A DNA stretch of 64,000 nucleotides, from assembly GCF_009900715.1 (NCBI RefSeq), contig NZ_JAAAJC010000001.1:1-64000 (forward strand), in the 5' to 3' direction. The position numbers and the translations under genes are program-made. Below are positions 1 through 8,263 of the stretch, in pieces (the first letter of the stretch is position 1; every line of letters starts with the position of its first letter). Below the pieces are notes generated by a model, which was given only the letters and a program-made list of their open reading frames with translations, was not told the origin of the DNA and did no database searches. The stretch is from Halococcus salsus (GTDB taxonomy: Archaea; Halobacteriota; Halobacteria; Halobacteriales; Halococcaceae).

Positions 1-1
1 T

Positions 2-2752
2 GCCATCGTCGCGGAGTCGACGGCGGGTCACTTCGAGGTACGGAACACGCGTATCGGGGTCGACCCCGACGGGGTTCGGGCCGTACTGGGCAAGGAGCCC
101 GACGGCGGCGCGTACGAACCGCCGGCCGAGCCCCACTCGGCCGTCTTCCGGAACGTGAGCATCACCGGCGACGCCAGCAGTAACGGCGCGATCAAACTCG
201 TCGACCGACCGGACTCCCTCGTCGATGGGTGTTGCATCCGTCAGGACGGCTCCGACCGCGATGGGGTCGTCGTCGTGAACTCCGACGGCTGCCGGGTGAG
301 AAACAGCACCATCGACGTGACGAGTCGGCAGGTCGTCGAGGACGGTTCGTCCGTGTCACAATCCAATCTCTCGGACAGCGGTTCGTGCCCGGCACCCAAT
401 GACGCTGCAGGTGACGACCTTCCACGCCAGCTCACGTTCACGAGCGACGGCGGCGAGTTCAGCTACTCGTTCACGGTGAGTGGCGACCTCGTGAAGTCCA
501 CCGCACGTGGCGCGAGCATCGACCCGAACGACACGGTCTCCGGGAGCAGCGCAACGGGGCAAGGTAACGGCGGCACCGATAGTTACGGTTTCTCGGGCGA
601 CCTGCTCGGTATGAACTTCGACGGTGATGCGACGGTCTATCTCGACGGCACCGTTATCGACCCCGACGACTACGCAGCACCTGGTAACGACCTCCCGCAC
701 AAACTTTCGTTCGTGAGCGACGGCGGCGAGTTCGAGTACTCGTTCACGGTGAGCGGCGACCTCGGAAAATCCACCGCCCGCGGCGCGACCATCGACGACA
801 AGGACACCATTTCGGGGGACACGGCGACTGGACAAGGGGGTGGCGGGGGCGTCGATAGCTACGGATTCTCGGGCGAGATCGAGTCGCTCGACTTCGAAGG
901 TGACGCCACGGTCTACCTCGACGACGACGTTATCGACCCCGACGGCTTCGCACAGGATACGCTCACCATCGCGAGCAACGGCGGTCGGTTCTCGTACACG
1001 GTTTCAGTGAGCGGCGACCTCACGAAATCGAGCGCGAACGGCGCGAGCATCGACCCCAACGACACGATCTCGGGAAGTACGGCGACCGGGCAGGGTGGCG
1101 GCGGAGGCGTCGACAGCTACGGGTTCTCGGACGAGATCGAGTCGTTCGATCTCGATGGTGACGCTACCGTTACGTTGAATGGCGACCGGATAAATCCGGC
1201 TGATTACCCGGATAAGGTCCTTTCGTTTACCGGAAACGGCGATTTCAACTATAGGGTTTCGGTTAGCGGGAATCTCGCGAAAAGTACAGCTAACGGGGGA
1301 AGCATCAACGACGAGGACACCATTTCCGGCAGCACTGCCACTGGCAACGGGATCGAGGACGGTGTCGATAGCTACACCTTTACTGGCGAGATTCGCCGAC
1401 TCGATCTCGACGGTGACGCTACCATTACACTGAATGGTGAGACCATCGAGCCGGACGAACGCTCACAAAACGTGATTTCGTTCGTGGGGAACGGTGACTT
1501 CGAGTATACGCTCGCAACGGGCGGTGCTCTCGAAAAGAGCACAGCAAACGGGGGGAGCATCAACGATGACGACACCATTTCCGGCAGTACTGCCACCGGT
1601 AACGGGATCGCGGACGGTGTGGATAGCTACGTTTACTCCGGTGACATCGAAGTCCTCGACCTTGAGGGTGACGCTACCGTCACGTTGAACGGCAACGAGG
1701 TCGATCCGGATGCGTATCCGGACAACGTCCTTTCGTTCATTGGGAACGGCGACTTCAACTACGAGGTCTCCGTTGGCGGGAGCCTCGCGAAAAGTACGGC
1801 CAATGGAGGGAGCATCAACGACGAGGACACCGTTTCCGGCAGCACTGCTACCGGCAACGGGATCGAAGACGGTGTCGATAGCTACGCTTACTCCGGAGAC
1901 ATCGAAGCCCTCGACCTTGAGGGTGACGCTACCATCACACTGAACGGCGACCGGGTAGACCCGGATGATTACACAGTACCTGGTAATGACCTTTCACATC
2001 AACTCTCGATCGTGAGCGAGGGTGGGGAATCCACCTACTCGTTGACTGTGAGTGGTGACCTCGAAAAATCCACGGCACGCGGTGCAAGTATTGATGACAA
2101 CGATGTCATCTCGGGAAGTACAGCGAATGGACGGACTAACGGGGGAACCGACAGCTACGGATTCTCAGACGAGCTTCTTGTACTATCCGTCGACGGCAAT
2201 GCCGAGGTCTATCTGGACGGCAACGGTATTGACCCAAGCGACTACACGGACAGTGTAATTTCGTTCGTGGGGAACGGTGACTTCGAGTATACGCTCGCAA
2301 CGAGCGGCGCTCTCGAAAAGAGCACAGCAAACGGGGGGAGTATCAACGATGACGACATCGTTTCCGGCAGCACTGCCACCGGCAACGGGATCGCGGACGG
2401 TGTGGATAGCTACGTTTACTCCGGTGACATCGAAGTCCTCGACCTTGAGGGTGACGCTACCGTCACGTTGAACGGCAGCGAGGTCGATCCGGATGCGTAT
2501 CCGGACAACGTCCTTTCGTTCATTGGGAACGGCGACTTCAACTACGAGGTCTCCGTTAGCGGGAGCCTCGCGAAAAGTACGGCCAATGGAGGGAGCATCA
2601 ACGACGAGGACACCGTTTCCGGCAGCACTGCTACCGGCAACGGGATCGAAGACGGTGTCGATAGCTACACCTTTACTGGCGAGATTCGCCGACTTGACCT
2701 CGACGGTGACGCCACTGTCTCGATAAACGGCCAACGGCTCAATACGGTTTGA
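2..2752 (+). CDS. Surface beta-helix protein with nine C-terminal repeat modules, 5'-truncated
   Basis: The reading frame is open from base 2 to the TGA at 2750-2752, so the gene starts before the window; the GTG at 155 lies inside the coding sequence. The first ~140 visible residues are short beta-strand turns (for example FEVRNTRIGVD, NSDGCRVRNSTIDV) typical of the C-terminal coils of a right-handed parallel beta-helix (pectate-lyase-like fold). They resemble the equivalent part of the protein at 4214-6487, so the two look like paralogues. Nine imperfect repeats of 85-91 residues follow, to the C terminus. The protein is acidic, rich in Asp, Gly, Ser and Thr, has no C-terminal membrane anchor and is probably secreted. 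By inference it is a surface or matrix protein, possibly polysaccharide-binding or -modifying. No catalytic residues can be assigned. Confidence 0.8.
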   Translation, partial: AIVAESTAGHFEVRNTRIGVDPDGVRAVLGKEPDGGAYEPPAEPHSAVFRNVSITGDASSNGAIKLVDRPDSLVDGCCIRQDGSDRDGVVVVNSDGCRVRNSTIDVTSRQVVEDGSSVSQSNLSDSGSCPAPNDAAGDDLPRQLTFTSDGGEFSYSFTVSGDLVKSTARGASIDPNDTVSGSSATGQGNGGTDSYGFSGDLLGMNFDGDATVYLDGTVIDPDDYAAPGNDLPHKLSFVSDGGEFEYSFTVSGDLGKSTARGATIDDKDTISGDTATGQGGGGGVDSYGFSGEIESLDFEGDATVYLDDDVIDPDGFAQDTLTIASNGGRFSYTVSVSGDLTKSSANGASIDPNDTISGSTATGQGGGGGVDSYGFSDEIESFDLDGDATVTLNGDRINPADYPDKVLSFTGNGDFNYRVSVSGNLAKSTANGGSINDEDTISGSTATGNGIEDGVDSYTFTGEIRRLDLDGDATITLNGETIEPDERSQNVISFVGNGDFEYTLATGGALEKSTANGGSINDDDTISGSTATGNGIADGVDSYVYSGDIEVLDLEGDATVTLNGNEVDPDAYPDNVLSFIGNGDFNYEVSVGGSLAKSTANGGSINDEDTVSGSTATGNGIEDGVDSYAYSGDIEALDLEGDATITLNGDRVDPDDYTVPGNDLSHQLSIVSEGGESTYSLTVSGDLEKSTARGASIDDNDVISGSTANGRTNGGTDSYGFSDELLVLSVDGNAEVYLDGNGIDPSDYTDSVISFVGNGDFEYTLATSGALEKSTANGGSINDDDIVSGSTATGNGIADGVDSYVYSGDIEVLDLEGDATVTLNGSEVDPDAYPDNVLSFIGNGDFNYEVSVSGSLAKSTANGGSINDEDTVSGSTATGNGIEDGVDSYTFTGEIRRLDLDGDATVSINGQRLNTV
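1472..1885 (+). repeat. Direct repeat copy 1 (units 5-6)
   Basis: This 414-bp block recurs 783 bp downstream at 2255-2668 with about ten mismatches by my count, far more alike than neighbouring units. It covers unit 5 and the first half of unit 6, so it points to a recent multi-unit duplication or gene conversion. Confidence 0.85.
2255..2668 (+). repeat. Direct repeat copy 2 (units 8-9)
   Basis: Second copy of the 414-bp block at 1472-1885. After about 2668 the match switches: the tail of unit 9 agrees with unit 4 (1361-1401) instead of unit 6. Confidence 0.85.
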
Positions 2753-3138
2753 TCGCAATATCCGGTCCCGAGCTAGTCCCTGTCGATGTACACGTGTTTG
2801 GTGGATGTGTTATACAGAGTCGCTTCGGTGCTTGGAGCCCGCTGGCCTCCAATCTTGCTAGCGATGTTTTAGCTTGACTAGCGACTGGTCCGATACGGTC
2901 ATACATGAAATATATAAACATGATTCAGATAGCGGCGAACACCTGATTTCAAACGATGCATACCTGATCAAGGCATACAGTGCGTTGTCTAGCTGTATTC
3001 CGAGTGCTCAAATACACTAATGAATATCCCGTTTGAGAACGTCTCTGCGCTCGATTCTCTGCAAACCAACCGTCGAATTGATGACACCGTCGCTAAGCCA
3101 GTGTTGCAGAGATCTCTGATGTGTTCTTGCCTCCTCAC
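2753..3138. other. Intergenic region, AT-rich, no clear gene
   Basis: These 386 bases separate two convergent genes. The stretch is AT-rich, with a TATA-like run near 2908-2918. A short open frame from ATG 3020 reads MNIPFENVSALDSLQTNRRI and on to a TAG near 3170, overlapping the end of the glycosyltransferase gene. It may be a decayed fragment, but I could not assign it. Confidence 0.5.
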
Positions 3139-4068
3139 CTATCTAGCTAACCCACGGAGATACTGCTCGTAGAGCCCACCGGCGGCACGGGCGAGTTTGC
3201 TGAGGTAACCGATCCCGTAGAGCCCGACCGTCTCACGAGCGGTCGGCGTCGTCGCGTCGGTCAGTCGGCCGTAGAACGTCCGTGGACGGAGCGGGAGGAA
3301 CTTCCGTGGGTCGAGTGGGTGTGAACTCCCGGCCCGTTCGGGATGGTAGCGCCGTCGCTGGATCGACCCGCGGCCGACCCGGAACTGCTTTCGAAGCCAC
3401 GCCCCGAGCGTCGTCCGTGCCGGATGGTAGACGGTGATATCCGGCTCGAAGTACTGCGTGAGCCCCGCGTCGTGGACACGCTCGCCGAACTCCCCATCGC
3501 CGCCGGAGATCAGGCGCGAGTCGAATCCCCCGACGTGGTCGAAGACGGACCGCCTGACGGTCAAGCAGGCGGTGACGGTGAAGTGCGCCTCTTCGAGGTA
3601 CCGTCGGACCGTGAACCCCAGGGCGCGGTCGTAGGTCGCCGTCAATGACCCCTCGCCTACGACGTACGTCTCGATGTCACAGCCCATGTAGTCCCAGTCG
3701 TTGGCCTCGGCCGAGGCGACGATCGACTCGGCCCAGGTCGGCTCGACGGTCATATCCGCATCGATGAACGAGACGAGGGAGCCACGGACGTGCTCGATGC
3801 CTCTGTTTCGAGCGGCGTAGGAACTCTGGATCTCGTCCTCGACCAACAGGGTGACGAGCTCCGGGTACCGCTCACAGTACTCCCGCACGACCGCCCGCGT
3901 GTCGTCGTCGGAGCCGTTGTCCACGACGACGACCTCGTAGCGGGCGGTCGGGTAGGTCTGTGCGACCAGTGATTCGAGCGTCGTCCGGATCCCATCCGGG
4001 TCGTTGTAGACCGGCACGATGACGGAGAGCCGTGGCGAATCCGCCGTGTGTCGGGACGAGGAAGACAT
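3139..4068 (-). CDS. Family 2 glycosyltransferase (GT-A fold)
   Basis: The 309-residue protein opens with the GT2 signature SVIVPVYNDPDGI at residues 15-27, followed by VVVVDNGSDDDT near 47-57 and the metal/nucleotide-sugar site FIDAD at 101-105. A GGFDSR-type acceptor-side segment and a basic C-terminal region follow. No membrane segment is evident, so it probably acts on the cytoplasmic face, adding sugars to a lipid-linked glycan or exopolysaccharide. The start is the ATG at 4068; the stop is TAG at 3139-3141. It lies between the two beta-helix genes on the opposite strand and is divergent from the downstream one. Donor and acceptor cannot be read from the sequence. Confidence 0.88.
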   Translation of the reverse strand: MSSSSRHTADSPRLSVIVPVYNDPDGIRTTLESLVAQTYPTARYEVVVVDNGSDDDTRAVVREYCERYPELVTLLVEDEIQSSYAARNRGIEHVRGSLVSFIDADMTVEPTWAESIVASAEANDWDYMGCDIETYVVGEGSLTATYDRALGFTVRRYLEEAHFTVTACLTVRRSVFDHVGGFDSRLISGGDGEFGERVHDAGLTQYFEPDITVYHPARTTLGAWLRKQFRVGRGSIQRRRYHPERAGSSHPLDPRKFLPLRPRTFYGRLTDATTPTARETVGLYGIGYLSKLARAAGGLYEQYLRGLAR

Positions 4069-4173
4069 GATATTCGGTTGTCGACCAGGGGCGACTTAAG
4101 TGGTCGAGAACGCCACCGGGTTCGAACGGACCGGAGTAGTGGGTCGTGGAATATCGTTCAACACCGCTGAAAA

Positions 4174-4179
4174 TTTATA
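4174..4179 (+). promoter_or_regulatory. Probable TATA box of the TAT-exported beta-helix gene
   Basis: TTTATA lies about 38 bases before the ATG at 4214, giving an expected transcript start near 4203 and a short leader of about 10 bases. A second AT-rich run, TTTAAATAATGG, directly precedes and includes the start codon. Confidence 0.45.
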
Positions 4180-4213
4180 CGATGATTACGTCTCACACTA
4201 CGGTGTTTAAATA

Positions 4214-6487
4214 ATGGACGATATGGGTGTGCGTGAAAGGGACGAATCCGAGGGGACGGACCAGGTCGTTTCTCGGCATCCGACCAGACGGCGCGAGTAC
4301 CTGAAGCTAGCAAGCACCGCTGCGGTGTCGGCGGTGGGGCTCGCGGCGACGTCCGGACAGGCCAGCGCCGCGACGACGGTCGGCGGCGTCCGGTTCGGGA
4401 ACACGGTGAACATGGTGAACGAGGCGGGGTGTAACCCGAACGGGAGGGGGTCGTGCCACGACGAGGTCATGGAGTACGCCGACGACGACACCCTGTTGGT
4501 GTTCCCCGAGGGAACCTATCGGCTCGATACGGGGCCGAACACCCGAATCGACCTCCAGGGCTACGACAAGTTCGGCATGATCGGGAAGGGCGGCGGTGCG
4601 ACGTTCGAGTTCACCAGCAACACCGACGGTTACAAGGACATCAATGTCGACGACGTCGGGCAGTTCGTCCACCGGAACATCGATTGGGACATCACGGCGA
4701 ACAACTGTGCACCGGGGTTCGCCGTCAGGGCACGCGACCGGCTCTTCATCAAAGATTGGAACGTCAACGGGCGGCAGGACAAGGACGGCGGGTTCACGCT
4801 TCAGCCCGGTATCGCGAACCCCGACGGGGTCGGTATCATCAGACAGTTCGATGCGAGGGACGGGTGTGAGATCGGCAGCGTCGAGCGCAACGGCGTGCTC
4901 GTGGCGTCCGGACGAAACAACGGCACCCTCCGGTTCATCGACTGCCACCTCGAGGAGTTCTCGAACAACGGGATCTACGCCGCCGCCTCCGGCGGCCCGA
5001 TCCAGGTCGAAGGCGGCACGTTCCGGAATTCGGAGCCCTCCCAGCTTCGGTTCTCGGGCGAGGGGAGCTACGTCGACGGTGCGACCGTCGAACTCGACAT
5101 CTCGAAGATGCCACGGGAGTACGGCGAGCAGATCGAGAACGCCCGCGGGATCTGGTGGGAGACCAAGAACACGACGCCCCTCCGCAGCGGCGGCGAGATC
5201 CGGAACACGGACGTTATGATGCGAAACGCCGGGCCGCCGCCTCTCGAGGAGACCTCGCCGAACTCCTCGGCAGGCATCCTGATCCCCTCCGGTGGCGTCA
5301 CCATCAGGGACTCTACGGTTCGGGTGGATATTACGCCCCGTCCGGCGATACACGCCCAGGGACCGCTCCAGTCGAACCTTCCCGAGCCCTATCGGGTCGT
5401 GATGGACAACGTGACCGTCGAGGGATCCGCCAACGACTGGGCGGCCGTCCAGATCGAGGAGCGACCGGGGTCGGTGATCCGGGGGTGTGAGTTCGACATC
5501 GGCTATCGGAACGGGGTCGTGCTCGCCGAATGCGACGGCTCGACGGTGAAGAACACGACCATCAACTCGCGGTACGGTGGGGGTCGGCCGATAGTGCTCT
5601 GGGGCACGGAGGCCAGTATCGATAACGTCTCCACGAATAGCAGCAATCCGCTGCCCAGTGGGGGCGACGGCGACGAGATCTATGGACCGAGTCCAATCAA
5701 CAATGACTCTGACTCGGACGAAAATCAAAAGAATATGGTCTCAATAGAAGGAAACGGTGACTTCAGCTATCATCTGTCGGTAAGCGATAACCTCGAAAAG
5801 AGCACGGCAAATGGGGGAAGTATCAACGACGACGACATCGTCTCTGGCAGCACTGTTACTGGCAACGGTATCGAAGATGGTGTCGATAGTTACACTTTCT
5901 CTGGAGGACTCGAATCATTCTCCCTTACTGGTACGGCCACGGTGACGCTGAACGGGAAACAGGTCGATCCGGACGAATACCCAAACAATGTGGTCTCGAT
6001 CGTTGGGAACGGCGATTTCGAGTATATGCTTGCAACGAGCGCCGACCTCGAGAAGAGTACCGCCAATAGTGGAAGTATCAACGACGGTGATACGATCTCT
6101 GGTAGCACTGCTATTGGTGATGGCATCGAAAACGGGGTTGATAGCTACGTTTTCTCTGGCGAGCTCGAAGCCTTCCAAATTCATGGCGACGCTATCGTAA
6201 TGCTGAATGGTGAGACTATCGACCCGGATGAGTATCCCAGTAACGTAATCTCGATAATTGGGAATGGCGACTTCGACTATCGGCTCTCAGTAAACGGTGC
6301 CATCGCAAAGAGCACGGCAAACGGGGGAAGTATCAACGACGAGGACACCATCTCCGGCAGCACTGCTACCGGAAATGGAATCAAGAACGGCGTCGATAGC
6401 TACGTTTACTTCGGTGACCTCGAAGCTCTCAATATCAACGGTGCCGCGACTGTCATGAGAAACGGTCGACAGAGAAATGATCGATGA
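4214..6487 (+). CDS. TAT-exported beta-helix protein with three C-terminal repeat modules
   Basis: The 757-residue protein has a twin-arginine signal: RRREYLK at about residues 25-31, a hydrophobic stretch, and an ASA cleavage site near residue 52. Residues ~53-480 form a pectate-lyase-like right-handed beta-helix with many short V/I-x-D/N-x-T strands and a GRNNGTLRFIDCHLEEFSNN segment typical of such coils. Residues ~508-757 are three copies of the ~85-residue module also seen nine times in the gene at the window start. It would be exported folded across the membrane and may act on, or bind, surface polysaccharide; the neighbouring glycosyltransferases and flippase fit this. A catalytic triad cannot be assigned by eye. 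The module half is visibly more AT-rich than the helix half, which suggests domain fusion. An alternative start is the ATG at 4223. Confidence 0.85.
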   Translation: MDDMGVRERDESEGTDQVVSRHPTRRREYLKLASTAAVSAVGLAATSGQASAATTVGGVRFGNTVNMVNEAGCNPNGRGSCHDEVMEYADDDTLLVFPEGTYRLDTGPNTRIDLQGYDKFGMIGKGGGATFEFTSNTDGYKDINVDDVGQFVHRNIDWDITANNCAPGFAVRARDRLFIKDWNVNGRQDKDGGFTLQPGIANPDGVGIIRQFDARDGCEIGSVERNGVLVASGRNNGTLRFIDCHLEEFSNNGIYAAASGGPIQVEGGTFRNSEPSQLRFSGEGSYVDGATVELDISKMPREYGEQIENARGIWWETKNTTPLRSGGEIRNTDVMMRNAGPPPLEETSPNSSAGILIPSGGVTIRDSTVRVDITPRPAIHAQGPLQSNLPEPYRVVMDNVTVEGSANDWAAVQIEERPGSVIRGCEFDIGYRNGVVLAECDGSTVKNTTINSRYGGGRPIVLWGTEASIDNVSTNSSNPLPSGGDGDEIYGPSPINNDSDSDENQKNMVSIEGNGDFSYHLSVSDNLEKSTANGGSINDDDIVSGSTVTGNGIEDGVDSYTFSGGLESFSLTGTATVTLNGKQVDPDEYPNNVVSIVGNGDFEYMLATSADLEKSTANSGSINDGDTISGSTAIGDGIENGVDSYVFSGELEAFQIHGDAIVMLNGETIDPDEYPSNVISIIGNGDFDYRLSVNGAIAKSTANGGSINDEDTISGSTATGNGIKNGVDSYVYFGDLEALNINGAATVMRNGRQRNDR
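5735..6484 (+). repeat. Three tandem ~85-residue modules
   Basis: Units start at 5735, 5990 and 6245, each exactly 255 bp apart. All are subtype B (KSTANGGSIN, GNGI, DGVDSY), the subtype that dominates the second half of the array at 419-2749. Confidence 0.85.
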
Positions 6488-6646
6488 AAACCCAAGCGTC
6501 TCATAGACTATACGTGGGATCTCCCTTGCACTGTTCAGATCGCAGTATACATCCCACGCTACTCTCTCCAAGTCAAAAAAGTTCACTGTGCCAGTTTGTA
6601 GGCCGTTTGTAACCGTTTCACTTTGCCTGCAAAGACTTGCTTTACG

Positions 6647-7852
6647 TTATTTCTGGTAGGACTCGATCGTGTTCTCGAACGCTGTTACTATGCTGTCACC
6701 AGCAGCCTCGAGACTGAAATTCTGCTGGACCGTTTCCCGAGCACGATGTCCCATGGTCTCTCGCATATCATCATCGGATAATAGCTTCGAAACCCCATCG
6801 GCCAAAGCAACGGAATCACGGGGTTCAACAAGCAGTCCGTTCTTTTCGTGTTCGATCAGCTCTGGGATGGCAGATACAGTGGTTGACACACAGGGCGTTT
6901 CCATTGCCATTGCCTCTTTAAGAACAACCGGCATCGCGTCCCTGTCCCCATCTGAGGCGATGACGCAAGGAAGAACAAATACTGAAGCCTCATCGAGTTC
7001 TTGATGCAGACGGCTATCGTCTACATGTCCAAGAAAGACAACTCGGTCCTCAACCCCTAGATCGCGTACTTGATTTCGGAGTGCTTCTTTTTGCTCACCT
7101 GTACCAACGATGTGATATTCGACATCTGGATATGTTTCCGAAAGCTGTCCCAATGCCTCGATAGCATATTCGATCCCCTTTTTTTCCACCAATCGAGCGA
7201 TAGTCAGGATTCGACCGGGTATCTCTTGGTGCGTTGGGTCGTACTTCGATACACGGGTGGTTGCTGGAACTACCTCAATAGGTAGTTTCACCTGAAGTTG
7301 CTTACGAAGGTACTCGCGGTTGTACTGGGAGGGGGCAATAACTCGATCCATCCGGTTGAGAAGGGCGTTGAGTAAACGGATGTCCGGGTTCCTAAATATC
7401 TCGTAAGCGTGGGCTGCTACCGTACACGGAATTTCGAAGTACTTTGCTGTATAGGTTGCAGGAAATTTGTTTGGGTGTGCAAAGTGGCAGTGGATTATGT
7501 CCGGCTCCCAATCTAAGTTCCTGATGTATTCGATGCACTGTCGGGTCAAATGGAGATATCTCGCGTGATTTTTGGGAGTCGTACGATAGAGTACCTGACG
7601 GAGTACACGAGCGTTCAGTATCACAGGGTCCAACAAGTCCGGGAGATCCCTTGGAGTTGGCTGTGCCGCATATCGTACAGGGATCTCAAGTTGGCTATAC
7701 TCTTGATGCTGAATCTCCTCACCTGGGTTCTGACGAGCAAATACTGCGACATTATGGCCGCGACGGTCGAGTTCAACGATTTCATTCAACACAAAACTCT
7801 GTGAGAGCTTGGGATAGTTTTTTAGATAATACAGAATGTTCATACCACCCAT
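6647..7852 (-). CDS. Family 4 glycosyltransferase (GT-B fold)
   Basis: The 401-residue protein has the layout of GT4 retaining transferases: an N-terminal Rossmann half with a DIIHCHFAHP segment, a linker at SQYNREYLRKQL, then a C-terminal half with ILTIARLVEKKGIEYAIEAL, GTGEQKEALRNQVRDLGVEDRVVFLGHV and the E-x7-E-type motif EAMAMETPCVSTTVSAIPEL. It probably works in the cytoplasm on surface glycan assembly. The gene is AT-rich compared with the flanking genome, as are the flippase and acyltransferase genes that follow. Its promoter lies in the low-GC stretch above 7852. Sugar specificity is not readable. Confidence 0.88.
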   Translation of the reverse strand: MGGMNILYYLKNYPKLSQSFVLNEIVELDRRGHNVAVFARQNPGEEIQHQEYSQLEIPVRYAAQPTPRDLPDLLDPVILNARVLRQVLYRTTPKNHARYLHLTRQCIEYIRNLDWEPDIIHCHFAHPNKFPATYTAKYFEIPCTVAAHAYEIFRNPDIRLLNALLNRMDRVIAPSQYNREYLRKQLQVKLPIEVVPATTRVSKYDPTHQEIPGRILTIARLVEKKGIEYAIEALGQLSETYPDVEYHIVGTGEQKEALRNQVRDLGVEDRVVFLGHVDDSRLHQELDEASVFVLPCVIASDGDRDAMPVVLKEAMAMETPCVSTTVSAIPELIEHEKNGLLVEPRDSVALADGVSKLLSDDDMRETMGHRARETVQQNFSLEAAGDSIVTAFENTIESYQK

Positions 7853-8263
7853 CTATCGTCTCCGTGGCCTTGAAACAACCGGATCGGACCTATTCATCTG
7901 CATTGCGTTGGTCTCCGGGATGAATGCCTACCTTTACAAAGAAGTTCGCTGCTTGGCAAGTACGACCCGGTTCACGTAATTTCAATGCACTCAGACATAG
8001 CTGCTCAACTGAGATGTTCGTCCACGTGTGTTTCGAATGGACCATCCATGCTTCGTACAATGGAGAAAATTGCCACAAATGACGCTATACACTCGTATAT
8101 ACACGCACCTGATGAACTCTGCTCTCCAAGTAGGAGTTGTGTGGTGTCCGAAAAACCAATTTTTGCATATACCCCTGTCACCTAGAGGGAGACCGGATTT
8201 TAGCCCAGCAGCATAGCAATCAGATGGAAAAACTCATACTGGTCTCAAAACGACCAATGCTGA
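7853..8263. other. AT-rich intergenic region with a gene fragment
   Basis: These 411 bases separate the divergent GT4 and flippase genes. Apart from the minus-strand fragment at 7890-8078 I see no full gene, RNA or repeat here. Promoters for both flanking genes should lie in it, but no TATA box stands out from the AT-rich background. Confidence 0.5.
7890..8078 (-). pseudogene. Possible fragment of a lost gene
   Basis: A 62-codon frame reads as plausible protein (for example FSPLYEAWMVHSKHTW and ANFFVKVGIHPGDQRNADE), with a possible TTG start and a TAG stop two codons further upstream. It ends 37 bases before the GT4 start on the same strand. The amino-acid make-up looks coding, but the family is not recognised. 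It could be a small gene co-transcribed with GT4 or the remnant of a larger one. Confidence 0.3.

Larger units (their letters stand above)
419..2749 (+). repeat. Nine tandem ~85-91-residue protein modules
   Basis: Units begin at about 419, 692, 959, 1217, 1472, 1727, 1991, 2255 and 2510. The shared pattern is a hydrophobic strand, GNGDFxY or DGGEFxY, VSGxLxKSTANGGSIN, DxDTISGSTATG, DGVDSYxFSG, LDLDGDATVTLNG and DPDxY. Two subtypes can be told apart: A has KSTARGASI and a Gly-rich GQG segment (units 1, 2, 7, with unit 3 intermediate), and B has KSTANGGSIN with GNGIxDGVDSY (units 4, 5, 6, 8, 9). The predicted all-beta, Asp-rich character suggests a small beta-sandwich that may bind calcium; this is inference. 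Confidence 0.85.

Noticed and set aside
4118-4127. GGGTTCGAAC resembling a tRNA T-loop between GT2 and the beta-helix gene
   Set aside because: No matching arms or anticodon; it lies in the short divergent promoter region.
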